Source of the DNA: Sclerodactyla briareus
Lineage: Eukaryota > Echinodermata > Holothuroidea > Dendrochirotida > Sclerodactylidae
DNA length: 64,000 nt
Assembly (NCBI GenBank): GCA_026419785.1
Contig: JAODTK010005812.1
Span: 217,456-281,455 of the forward strand
Direction of reading: 5' to 3'
Part shown: piece after piece, positions 11,580 through 21,520 of the stretch
How the letters are laid out: the number at the start of each line of letters is the position of its first letter
Position numbering within the stretch: position 1 is the stretch's first letter
The notes under the pieces: generated by a model
Told to the model about the DNA's origin: nothing
The model's input: only the letters and a program-made list of their open reading frames with translations
The model's database searches: none
Position numbers and translations under genes: made by a program

Positions 11580-11740
11580 GGCATCACAGTCCAGGGCGTC
11601 GGAAGCGTGGTGGGGGGGGGGGGGGAGGGGGGGGGGGGGGGGGGGCTGAGCCCCCCCAGCCCAATATTTCAGCAAAAATTGGGGCATGCGCTGATGTTTT
11701 TCGGGCCCTGACGGAGAGGAAAAAAATATAGGCCAGCGCC
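11580..11740. repeat. G-tract interspersed repeat
   Basis: A GGCGTCGGAAGCGTGG lead is followed by two G runs of 14 or more bases separated by a single A. Then comes CTGAGCCCCCCCAGCCC, a short inverted complement of the G run, and an A-rich tail. This organisation (GGCGTCGGAAG plus a poly-G and poly-C hairpin) recurs in many aquatic-animal genomes as a short mobile repeat. I cannot name the family. Confidence 0.5.
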
Positions 11741-12030
11741 TAGTTACTAGTGTGGCTTTTATGAGAGGTCAAGGGAAAATCATTTTGTGGTACCTAAATC
11801 AAGATTTGATGTGGATGATCAGAGCATATTGTGTGCTCTTGGTGACGTGTATTGAACGAAAATACACTGCAATAGTTTCTGCTAAGGTGGCGTCGTCTTA
11901 TGATCTAGATCTCGACATTCTCCGAAGAATCTGAGAATCGGAGTTTTATAATCTTTAACCGGAAACAACCTGAGAAGACTCCCTTCTCTCGAATCTGGTC
12001 AATCCGCGGCACATGTTGTGGACTACATTG

Positions 12031-13168
12031 GCGTAGCCAGAGGGTGGGGTGGGGCCCCAGGGCCAGTGCCCCCCCAATCGAATGCCCCCAAATTTATTTT
12101 TTTTTTCAATTTTCACTTAATACAACAACATTTGGCACTTATGCGGCTCTCTCTTTCCTCATGTGCTAGGCATATTGTTCGAATTCTCCTCTGACACCCA
12201 TTTTTTGGTCATATCCGAACGTGTGCAAAAATTTGCAAAACGCTGATCGTGCGCAGTAGTACCCTTTCTTATATATACATTTTTTACACCTTTTGAGTTG
12301 CGGCAAGGGTTTCTTTAGATCATAGAAGACCATTATACGAGAGGGGTGCGAGATACCCCGCCACAACATTGTCACTTATGTTGTTCCCCCCGCTGTCCTC
12401 ATTCCCAGTCAATTCTTGAATAGTTCAATTGTTTGGTAAATATCCAACCAACCTAGGCTGGGTGCAGGGGGGAGGGCACTAGCTCTCCCTCCCAGTTCGG
12501 CGGGCAAAACTGGTCAAATGAGGAAACCCCTCCCGGAATATTGAACCCCCACACATATAGTGGGATATCATAGGATGATATCCATGCACTGCGCAAAAAA
12601 TCACACGTGCTTCGTGCCGTAGTAGAGCCGTGGTTTTGGGTCTGCTTTTAATACCAACCGATAATAACTATTGAGATCGGGAGCAATTAGTTTTTTTTTC
12701 TAATATTGCAATTGTTGATCCCGTGGCTATTAGCATCCTGGTACATCCCTGGCCACTTAAGACATGGACATTAAGAGTAGCGTCGACATCCCCTCGATTC
12801 ATACCAAGACAGTTGAATCTCGTCCAAACTGATGGGAGCCCGAAAAGATAAAAATTGAGACCGAATATAACATGCAGAATATGTCAAATTCAGACACAGG
12901 CGAAATTCAGGAGGAATTTCAATCAAACAGCAATTTTTTTTTTTTGCCGCGTGCGCGCGCGTTAATACTTTTCCATCATGCAGCTTTCAAGATTTGGGGA
13001 AATTTTTTCTTCTGCCACCCCCACAAAATGGAAGAAGGTCCTTACACCTAATGATCTGAAAGCCACTTTGGAAATAGAAATTTGACCACAATTTTCCAAA
13101 GGGGAGGGAGACACCCTCCCCTTAGACTCCTTCCCCCTGGCCACCCCCAATCAAAATCCTGGCTACGC
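12031..13168. mobile_element. Inverted-repeat element with GCGTAGCCAG ends
   Basis: GCGTAGCCAG lies at 12031-12040 and its exact reverse complement CTGGCTACGC at 13159-13168. Both are followed inward by G/C-rich text with blocks such as GGGGCCCC, GCCCCCCC and AGGGGGAAGG on the inward reading. It could be one 1.14-kb non-autonomous DNA transposon or two facing copies of a short repeat. No transposase is readable and no clear target duplication is seen. Confidence 0.4.
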
Positions 13169-15046
13169 AGGGTGGAACTTCATTCATGACTCATGTATGA
13201 CAACATGGAACATTCTGTGCACATATTATAAATGTGCATGCATTCTTGCAACTATTCCGTCAACGTCTTGGCTCTTTTTTTTTCCTATAGGTCATTCGTA
13301 GCCTGCGCCGAATTAAAACATATTTATTACGGAGCACTATGGGTAACAGAGACTCATGGATCCTTGGCAATATTTACATTGAGCGGGAGTTAACAAACCA
13401 ACAACAGCATAATGCGGAACAATGGAGCATTATAAACATTTTTCGGCAAAGGGGAGGCCGAAATTTCCTATTTTTTTTAGGCAATCACCATTGTGGTTTG
13501 CACTGCCGTGGTGGCTTCCTCACATGAGTCATTTTAAATCAACGGGGGAGGAACAATGGATGAAACTTGCTAGAGTTGTACCAGCCCATACTCACACTAG
13601 CCCAGAATTGCCAAAATTCAAACACTCTTACACTGCCATGATTGAATCTGCTGTTGTGGAACTTATTTATTGCCAAACCACTATTTATCCACCTTAACAG
13701 GTCGACTACAAGATTATGATCAGCATGTGTGTAATATAAGGGCAGTAGCACCTATCAGTAATTGCTACCATGGTATCAAAAGTGATTGGAATGTTTCGTA
13801 TTATGATGTCGGCATCGGGATTGGTTGCTTTCCGTATGTTAGCAAGTTGTCCCTCCGGCCCTCGTGCTGTGTTTGTTGTTGTGAAGGTCCAACACGTGGG
13901 ACCATGACAGTGGGGCGTCCTGCCATCATTGCTTCACTGGGGCCTCTATGCCAGGGTCCGTCCGGTAACAGTTGTCGGCTGTACAGCGTGTTGGTTGTTA
14001 TTTTGTTGAGTGTTGACAACTATGGAAGGTTGTATTCACATTGCTTTGTCTTTGTAATTTAATTTAAAACATACAGTATGAAATAGGGTTTTGCAGGCAA
14101 TCCCTCCTGTGTCCCACTGCGTAGTAGTCGTTTTAAACGTAGTTTTCTGTCTGTTTTTCGCCGGTTCTTTTCTCTTCTGGTCTCAAACAATGAACCATAA
14201 TCTAAGCGAACCCTGCACCTCCACTCTACCCAGCCTGTCCACTCCAGATCCATCCTCCTGTGGGTCGCAGCAGTGGGCGAGGTGCAGGCACGAGTGTCAC
14301 GACAAATGATTTTAGTTAGCATGTAACGAACGATGCACCATTTGAACTATTGGCTCATTTGGCTGGCATATGCTACATGGGTAATGCTGAGCGCATCTAG
14401 GCAGCATGAGCAAATATTAACAGTAGATTTTTGGTTTGGGCGAATCACTACATCCCCCCTAGATTCATCGGGCTCCTACTCCCATGATCACCAGTGGAGA
14501 AAATACCTGCCCAATGCAAAGCCCTGCAGAGTTTATCTTTTTTTAAAACTCTGAACCTGATTTTAGGAATATAGAATTTAACTTGACTTTATAAGTGAAA
14601 ATGACTTGCACTTTTATCATGAAGTTGGTACAAAATCGCAAAATTCTATGTAATCTCATCTCAAACGACCTTCAAGTTGTCTTCCCCCTATGTCATTGGA
14701 TCAACAAACAAATATAGATACCGAAAGAGTTTGGACTCCACATTAGGTTTAAGGGGCTTATTAAACATGCTCTCCATCTATGCTAGTTTCACAGCCATCT
14801 GGAATGATCTTGTAAATGATAGTTTTTCACTTCAACTGACGCTTTATTTCATCAAGATATACATAGTAGCCATGTGCAACTTGCAAGCCACTCACACTAG
14901 CTTTCCACATACAAACTGCACTTGTTGCTGTGAACAGTGAGTTGCATTAGAAGAGATCCATGCTGCATCTCATGTTCTCAGTGGATACTTTCTGAATTCC
15001 AATCGGCATTGCTAGATTTTCAGCTGTGAGCGCAGCATTGACTTAC

Positions 15047-15181
15047 CATTCCAGGGAAAAAGATTGTTTGCCATACTGTGGACGGAGAACGGTCATGACC
15101 CTATCGGTGAGGTAAGAAGCTTCCCCTGACCCCGTCTTCCATGGTGTCTTCTATAATCTAGACAGTACTCGGGGATGGTAC
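15047..15181 (-). CDS. HDAC3: HDAC3 exon 5 (135 nt)
   Basis: After a CTATACTACAG acceptor the minus strand reads YHPRVL, then degraded text equivalent to the active-site IDIHHGDGV block. LTDRVMTV and the Tyr-Gly..Phe-Phe-Pro-Gly block follow, ending at a perfect GTAAGT donor. The Asp and His ligands of the catalytic zinc (human Asp170, His172 and neighbours) lie in the garbled part. CACCATGGA and GACGGGGTC are visible, but an AGAAGA stretch replaces the expected bases. At least five single-base changes are needed. The exon borders match HDAC3 protein order exactly between exons 4 and 6. Confidence 0.85.
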
Positions 15182-15580
15182 CTGTAGTATAGAGGATGAA
15201 TCGCGACGCAGGAAGTAAACAGTGTCAAATACAGAGGAAACTAGCCAAGCTAGCTACCAGATCCTGCATTTTTTGTCAAGCATCAAATAGGCCAGTTTGC
15301 CATTGTAAGTGCACGTACTACCATGAACATTTTACCTGCATATTATGCAAATCATACGCTGTTTATGCGAGATAGTTTTTATTCTAAAATTAAATTCTTC
15401 ACTGAAAACTGTGATTGCATGAATTATCTTACATTTTATTTTCGCTTGGTTGATAGTACCCCATGTATCAATGCGGAGTTCCTGCATGTGGCGGCACTAA
15501 TAGGATGGGAGGCCGAAAAAAATGGGACTGAATTCTTAATCGATTTGAGTCCAAAACAATATGTGAGAAGAACAACTCAC
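15182..15580. other. HDAC3 intron 4
   Basis: This is a short intron of about 400 bases, with a GTGAGT donor at 15580-15575 on the minus strand and a TACTACAG acceptor ending at 15182. Nothing else is recognisable inside. A 93-codon open stretch on the plus strand (15323-15604) overlaps the intron and part of exon 4, and is fortuitous. Confidence 0.7.
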
Positions 15581-15692
15581 TTTCAATACTCCAGATACCA
15601 ATGACAATGTCATACATAGTCAGAAAAACCGGAGGCCTCAACTTCTTTGGCTGAGGTAGTCCTCCATCCCAGTTAATGGCAATATCACATTG
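15581..15692 (-). CDS. HDAC3: HDAC3 exon 4 (112 nt)
   Basis: A CTCTGCAG acceptor is followed by QCDIAINWDGGL, then degraded text for the HHAKKFEASGFCYV block. It continues with DIVIGI and L-E-Y-L-K up to a GTGAGT donor. The block holds the two catalytic histidines (human His134/His135). The printed bases read CTACCTCAGCCAAAG where CTACATCATGCCAAG would be expected, so both His codons are disturbed by one substitution and a missing base. Since flanking text also shows indels, I read this as sequence error rather than loss of the active site. Confidence 0.87.
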
Positions 15693-16058
15693 CTGCAGAG
15701 ATCACAAAACAATTTTTTTTGTACTGACCGTCAAATGTACAGAAGCCTATTTGGGAAGTCACGCAAGCATTTTCTAATTTTCAAGATCATGAAAAGGGAG
15801 TGTCATTCCTCTGCATGAAAAGTCTATGGAATGCTCTACAGGGCAAACTTTGAATCTTTTTAAGCTTATATTTTCTCAGGAGTACTAGGCAGTTCTCAAC
15901 TTCTAACGAATAAAACCTTGCGGATAAGCTTCTTTTTTTCTTTGAATATTCAATATAATATACGAATACAAATCACACACATGACACAAACAAATACTAA
16001 GTGGGACATGCTACTTATACTGAATACAATTACAAAACCTGAAGGGTTATCATCTCAC
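15693..16058. other. HDAC3 intron 3
   Basis: A small intron with a probable GTGAGA donor at 16058-16053 on the minus strand and a CTGCAG acceptor ending at 15693. The donor choice is uncertain because the last codons of exon 3 are garbled; GTTTAA about 25 bases upstream is an alternative. I see no other feature. Confidence 0.55.
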
Positions 16059-16289
16059 ATTAAATGTTTAAAATTTAAACAGCACCCTCTAAATAGGCCC
16101 CTGTATACACTTGAGCAGAAGTCAAAAGACCTGGACGACTGGACAATCGTCGCCGACTTTGAATTGTCCTCAGGCAACGGGTGAAGTTCTGTATATTCTG
16201 TGGCGTGACACGCCGTAAGAAGTCCTATGTAGTCCTTGTAATGAAATCTTGCACATGTCATGGAAGGTCGCCCTGTAGGGACGGTATAT
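16059..16289 (-). CDS. HDAC3: HDAC3 exon 3 (about 231 nt)
   Basis: A CCTTTTTTCAG acceptor opens the reading IYRPYRATFHDMC. With frame changes it continues RFHYKDYIG, RVTPQNIQNFTR, VGDDCPV and DFCS, then YTGAYLEGAV. This is the HDAC3 N-terminal third (human [20 protein letters not shown] ... FNVGDDCPVFPG ... GASLQGA). The Asp pair of VGDDCP lies near the active-site rim and is intact. Phase 0 from exon 2 (…NMQ) joins perfectly to IYRPYR. About five single-base errors break the frame. The 3' border is less certain than the 5' border. Confidence 0.88.
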
Positions 16290-17954
16290 CTGAAAAAAGG
16301 AAAAAATTCGTGTAAATTTGGCTTTCAAGACCAACTTGTTGTTTTAGGGGTCTATCCCTAGTTACATTTGAAAAACCAGAGTTCTTGGTCATGGAAAAAC
16401 AAGCGCAATCGAACATCTTGATAGCTTTCGGGGCGGCAAAATTCTGTGCGAATACGCTGCTGTTCTTCACACCATCACATTTATTTTTCGCTTCACATTT
16501 AATTGACCCTTACTGACAGCTGTCAAAACCATTGAATGGCTTGGAACAGGTCCAACACATTGGCTGTCATATTTGCTCCCAAATACTCCAACTAAAGTAC
16601 CAACACCAATCAGTCCTCAGCGGTATATTAGCTACATATAACCCATTGAACCCCACATGTGAAAACACTCTTCCTCCTGGGTCCAGCCCACATCTAGAGC
16701 GAGATGTTGTTGATGGACAAATCATTTCCCCCTGGACTAGTTCATTGTCACTAGGCTGCGACCTGGACTTTCTGACATATAAGGTAAACCACTGCTCTGC
16801 AGAGGATGGAGTAATGTAAACAACCTCTCTCACACTGTCACCACAGAGAGCTAGCTCAATGGAGTTGGAATTGGGGTATTAATTGGATTTGATTACAATC
16901 TAATCACCCTAGCAAACATAATGTCCTCAGCCTAGCCAATCGGATGCTTATCAACCCACCAAGTTTCGACCTGATTGCACTCACGGTTCAGAAGTTACAA
17001 ATGCAGACTTTATTGGGTAATAATGGGATTTAATTAGAATTTATTCACACTTGCAAACATCATGTAACAAAACAGCAAACCCTACCAGCCTCGCCATGCA
17101 TGGCTTCACATCCACCCACCATTTTTCAACCTGATCGGCATGTACGGTTCAGAAGTTCCAATGAAATGTGACGAACAAACCGACAACGAACAAACTAACG
17201 GACGACGAATGACAAACGGATGGAGAGACATGATGACTGTAGAGCTGCTTACCCGCAGCAAAAATATCCCCTAGGATCACTATAACTATAGTGTCCCAAG
17301 GGGATTTGCTATCGCTCTATTTTTCCAACACATTGTCCGATTTACTTTGACTTAATTTTATTGTCATGGTGCTATAAACCGTTCAATGCTCCGTCTGATT
17401 GATTTTAAGCTTTACACATATGTTTATCAAAAGTGATCTTGAAATGGATTCGCAAGTGGGTGTTGTCGCACCCCTCCCAATTGTGGACACCTATATATTT
17501 TTTCTTGACGAACTGACTTTTTCGCAAGATCGCAGTGGCAATTATTCTCTCCAACGATATCTGGTGCCAAGCATAGGAACCTATTCGAAGCCAAACATGC
17601 ATACCAGTATAACTGCACCTCACCTGCTTGTGGCATAGGAAGACACCGACGAGAACAGGTAACATGTGATTACTGTAATTAGAATAACAAGGGTACATGT
17701 ACATGTCCTCCGAACAGCTACAAGTACGCTATATAAGAGGAACCCTGAAGCCGTCAACATCAGCAAGTTTGATGGGACTGGACTTTGAACTCTTGCATCT
17801 AGGCTTCACAACATTCACAAACACCCCACAACACTTCACACCATTATGCAACATTCTGTAAACCACTACCCACTCCATGTGCTGACTATCATCCCCAGCA
17901 GTTTCCTCAAGAAGCCAATTGCCTATCAAATACTGTAAGCCCAGCTTTGCCTAC
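16290..17954. other. HDAC3 intron 2
   Basis: The donor is GTAGGC at 17954-17949 and the acceptor is TTTTTTCAG ending at 16290, minus strand. It contains two diverged direct repeats with a CACGGTTCAGAAGTT-like core (about 16920-17160), an ACGAACAAAC-rich stretch (17170-17220) and a palindrome at 17266-17305. Together these look like one short interspersed repeat in plus orientation. No other coding exon is visible. Confidence 0.55.
16850..17305. repeat. Short interspersed repeat with duplicated core and terminal hairpin
   Basis: Two related segments (about 16915-17010 and 17055-17160) share 'CCACC...TTTC(G/A)ACCTGAT.G...ACGGTTCAGAAGTT'. They are followed by a GACGAACAAAC-like simple stretch and then a hairpin of about 40 bases. 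Similar cassettes ending in 'gacagacggacgga' text are common as dispersed repeats in marine invertebrates. I cannot name the family. Confidence 0.45.
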
Positions 17955-18037
17955 CTGCATGTTCTTGTAAAGGCCATAGTTTGAGAACCAGGTGTGTGTC
18001 GATGTATCTATGGGGCTCAACATCTGATGTCCAGGAC
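17955..18037 (-). CDS. HDAC3: HDAC3 exon 2 (83 nt)
   Basis: A long T tract and TTGCATAG acceptor precede GT CCT GGA CAT. With the last base of exon 1 this completes FHYGPGH. The exon goes on with QM, EPHR, LVL in one frame and NYGLYKNMQ in another, ending CAG before a GTAGGC donor. Human HDAC3 has [27 protein letters not shown] here. At least two indels split the reading. Placing this exon sets intron 1 at about 8.95 kb. Confidence 0.87.
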
Positions 18038-19984
18038 CTATGCAATAAAAAAAAAAAAACATGCAATGTACTGTAACTAATGTGTTGACCAAATCTTTTT
18101 CAATTGTAATAATTTAAAGAGGGTAAAACAAAACTTTGCAGTAAAAAAACAACAAAGGTACTTAACTCTACTAATGTTGAACCAAATCTTTCCAAATATG
18201 AATGCAATGATACATTGTGAATGATATTTACCTTTCCCAACCATTTATACAGTAAATAAGGATCTGGAAATGGGGACCAGTATAAACGTAGGATAGTTTT
18301 AATAGAGTAGGTATAAAATACTATCCCTTCAGCAAAAAAATGGGAAAAGTGGAATTGCTGTTGCTGACACATGTATAATGTTGCAAATCAAAATCCTTTA
18401 TTTCCTTGGATTATACTAACAGGCTATTCAGCGACAATCATCAATCGGCCTACTGTCAGCGCAGACAGTGTGATCATCGAACACATTTCTACACCCAACA
18501 CATTCACTCTGGGTTTATATCGATCAGTGACAATTTACCTTTCTGCTGAACATAAAAGTTTGTGTGCAATAGGTCAAGTCCCCTCCAGTGTTGAAGACAC
18601 TGACACTGACAATAGAACTGAATATATAAAATGGATTAGCCAAGAGGACTATCAACAATTGCGAGAGTATATTCATACCACAATGACTAGCTACACGACT
18701 CGATCCTTGAGTGATGGTATCGTCAGGGCCCGCATACCGGCACTTCTGACGGTCCCAAAATACCGGAGGAACTGCCGATAGGGTTCAACAAATATCAACT
18801 TTACGGTTTTGGCACTTTCGTGAAACTTCCAAAGTCACACCAGTGCATGTGGTGTGGGTGTGGGAGTGCGTGAATGTATGTTGTGGCAATCAAATAACGT
18901 TATTTTCCTAATCGATCGCAGTGGAGGCGGCAGAGATTGGAAGGACTTTTAATCAACTTTGCCCCAAAACTTTGTTTGACCTTGACATTATGACTGAGTC
19001 ACTTTTAAATGCAGCCATGCCTCCTAAGGGCTGCATTAGCAAAATCACATTACTCTGCATGTGGAAGAATCCTGGAACATATCTCCCAGTAGAAAGATAT
19101 GGAATCCGGGATACCATTTGCAACCGTGAGTCACAACTGTGGATTCAGCACTAGCTGATCTGCATGAGCCAATGTTACATCCAACATTGAAAATGACAAC
19201 ATGCAGTGGTAAGCTTTATACACATCGATGAAGAACATTTTCAAGTGACATATATTATCACCGACAATCGGAAATGGGTGTTTACAAAAATTAAACCTTG
19301 TTTCATCAGAACAATAGTGCATCTCTGCTATTTCTGATTTCATATTTTTATGGCATGTGAGATTTGCTGTGCATGTAGATGATCCATTGACCCACTGCAC
19401 TAGTGCATGTTTAAAAATCAAAAACCCTGGCGACATTGACGGCGCTTTTGTGTCCCGACAGGAAGCTGGCTCTCCACCGAGTCTCTGTGGGCATCTGGGA
19501 CAAAGTCGAATATAAGCACACACCCGCGACCACAACAAACCGCTATCCAGCCGTGAGTGTCTATATTGTGTTACCCAGTTGAATACACCTTAATGGAAAC
19601 GCACAAGGTCTCTTCGGGTCATAGAAATTTGTTCCGTTTGGTCTTCTACTTAACATGAAAATTGCAGAAATCTGATTACATCCAATTTTGTTGGGCCTAA
19701 CTCAAATCAGAGCAATTTTTTTGGTTTTGCTCAATATGCCTTTTCAGGAGGCTTAGCCTCCCGTTCATCAGAATACGGGGTCAAGCGCTGTTATTGAGGA
19801 GGGGTCAATCTTCACTAGGAAGTACGTCAAAGCGCTAATATGGGGTCAAATCTTCAACCAGAAACCGTAATCCGAATTCCTGTATTGGGCTTCGTGTAGG
19901 CACTAATCAGCATACATCGTTCGCGATGGTGTCAGTAGGCCTCGTATGAAGCGCTCAAGTAATGTGGGGAATTAGTCCGATATA

Positions 19985-21520
19985 TGACAAATTCCCATTT
20001 CGGAGCCACCCCCAATTCCGAAGGGAAGAGAAAAAGATGGCGATGTGAAGTGACAACTATCCTAAGCGTCCTGTCGTAATTGCTCTCCACCCCTATTATC
20101 GCGAAAAAGGCTATCTACTATCAGTCTCAGTCTGGGGCGGCTAACCCAAAGCAGGAGGAAGTGCCAACAAACCCGACAACCTCTGGCTGGACACCCTGTT
20201 AAAAAGTCAATGAGACATCGTCATTTTTTTCTCAAAGGCGTATATGACATTTTGATACCCAAGTTTTGGGACGCCCAGCGATTCCGAGGAAAGAGGGCGA
20301 TGTTGTGGAAAAGTAAAACGATCCTGGGTACGGCCATAATGTCGCCCCCCTACCTCTATTATCGGAAGCTATATCAGTCTCGGTATGGGGGTGGTGGTGC
20401 CCAAAACCCGACAACCTGTGGCCGGACACCATTGTACAAAGTAATGGGACCATCATTCATGTTTTAAAAACTGCGTTATGACATTATTCCATTTCGGACG
20501 CCACCGATTTCGAGGAAAGAGCTTCATGTTTTGAAAGTAACACGCTCTGGGTACCTGTAATAATTGCTCTCCATCCCGATATCCGAAGTATATATCAGTT
20601 TCGGTCTGGGGCGGGCGGTGCCAACAAAACCACGACAAACCTGTGGAGGACACCCTGTACAAAGTCAATGGGAAGCGTTCTTGTCAAAGTCCGTATACAC
20701 TATTCCACATTGTCGGACGCCCCACCGATTCGAGAAAAGAGGTCGATGTGAATAACAACGATCCTGGGTACCTGTCATAATTATCTCTCACCCCTACTAT
20801 CGAGAGAGTACATACCAGTCTCGGTTGGGTGGGTGCCAAAAAACCCGACAACCTGTGGAGGACACCCTTTGTACAAAGTCATTCATGTTCCAAGTCCCTA
20901 TGACGATATTCCCATTTTAGGACGCCCACCAATCGAGTAGAAGAGTTCGTGGTGAAAGTAACAACGATCCTACATGGAGTTACCTTCATAATCGTTCCCA
21001 ACCCCTTACTATCGGAAAGTCCATACCAGTCTCTGTCTGGGGTGGGGTGCCAAAAACCGGACAACCTGTGGCGGACACCCTGTATATTATAAAGTCAATG
21101 GGGCCATCATTCTGGACAATAGACAATAAGCTAAAATTTTTGGGGCGCCCACCAATTCCATGAACGAACATCGATGCTGTTGAAAGTAAAACGCTCCTGA
21201 GGTACCTGTCATATGTGTCAACCACCCTACTATTGAGAAGTCCATACCAGTCTCTGTTGGGGGTGGGTATCAAATATAACCCGACAACCCGTGGCGGACA
21301 CCCGCTACGGAGTCCGTATGATAATTTTTTTCTTTCTCCGGACGCCCACTAATTCAAGAACAGAGATCGATGTCAGTTGAAAGTAACAACACTCCTGAGG
21401 TACCTGGACAATGTCTCGTCCACTTCTACTTCGGAATGTCTATACCAGTCTGGGGAATGGGTGCTAAAAACCCGGACAACCTGCGGGCCAAGCCTTATAT
21501 TAGAGGCGAAGACCGGGAGC
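19985..21520 (+). repeat. Tandem array, unit about 215-228 bp, about 7 copies
   Basis: The phrase CCCGACAACCTGTGG(C/A)GGACACC recurs at about 20178, 20406, 20630, 20844, 21057, 21280 and 21472. Each copy is followed by a CTGTACAAAGTCAATGGG-like segment, GGACGCCCACC(A/G)ATTC, then GATCCTGGGTACCTG and ACCAGTCTC(G/T)GTCTGGGG. Copies differ by many small indels. No coding content is shared between copies. It is a minisatellite within HDAC3 intron 1, and the same unit recurs inverted near 25.6 kb. Confidence 0.85.

Larger units (their letters stand above)
11072..15046. other. HDAC3 intron 5
   Basis: The minus-strand donor is GTAAGT (15046-15041) and the acceptor ends at 11072. It carries a G-homopolymer repeat (about 11580-11740) and an inverted-repeat element flanked by GCGTAGCCAG (12031-13168). 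The remaining text, including several open stretches of 60-130 codons between 13.3 and 14.9 kb, shows no recognisable domain. Confidence 0.6.

Noticed and set aside
18371-18781. 136-codon open stretch on the plus strand in HDAC3 intron 1
   Set aside because: No recognisable family and no second exon or repeat relation. Kept as chance.
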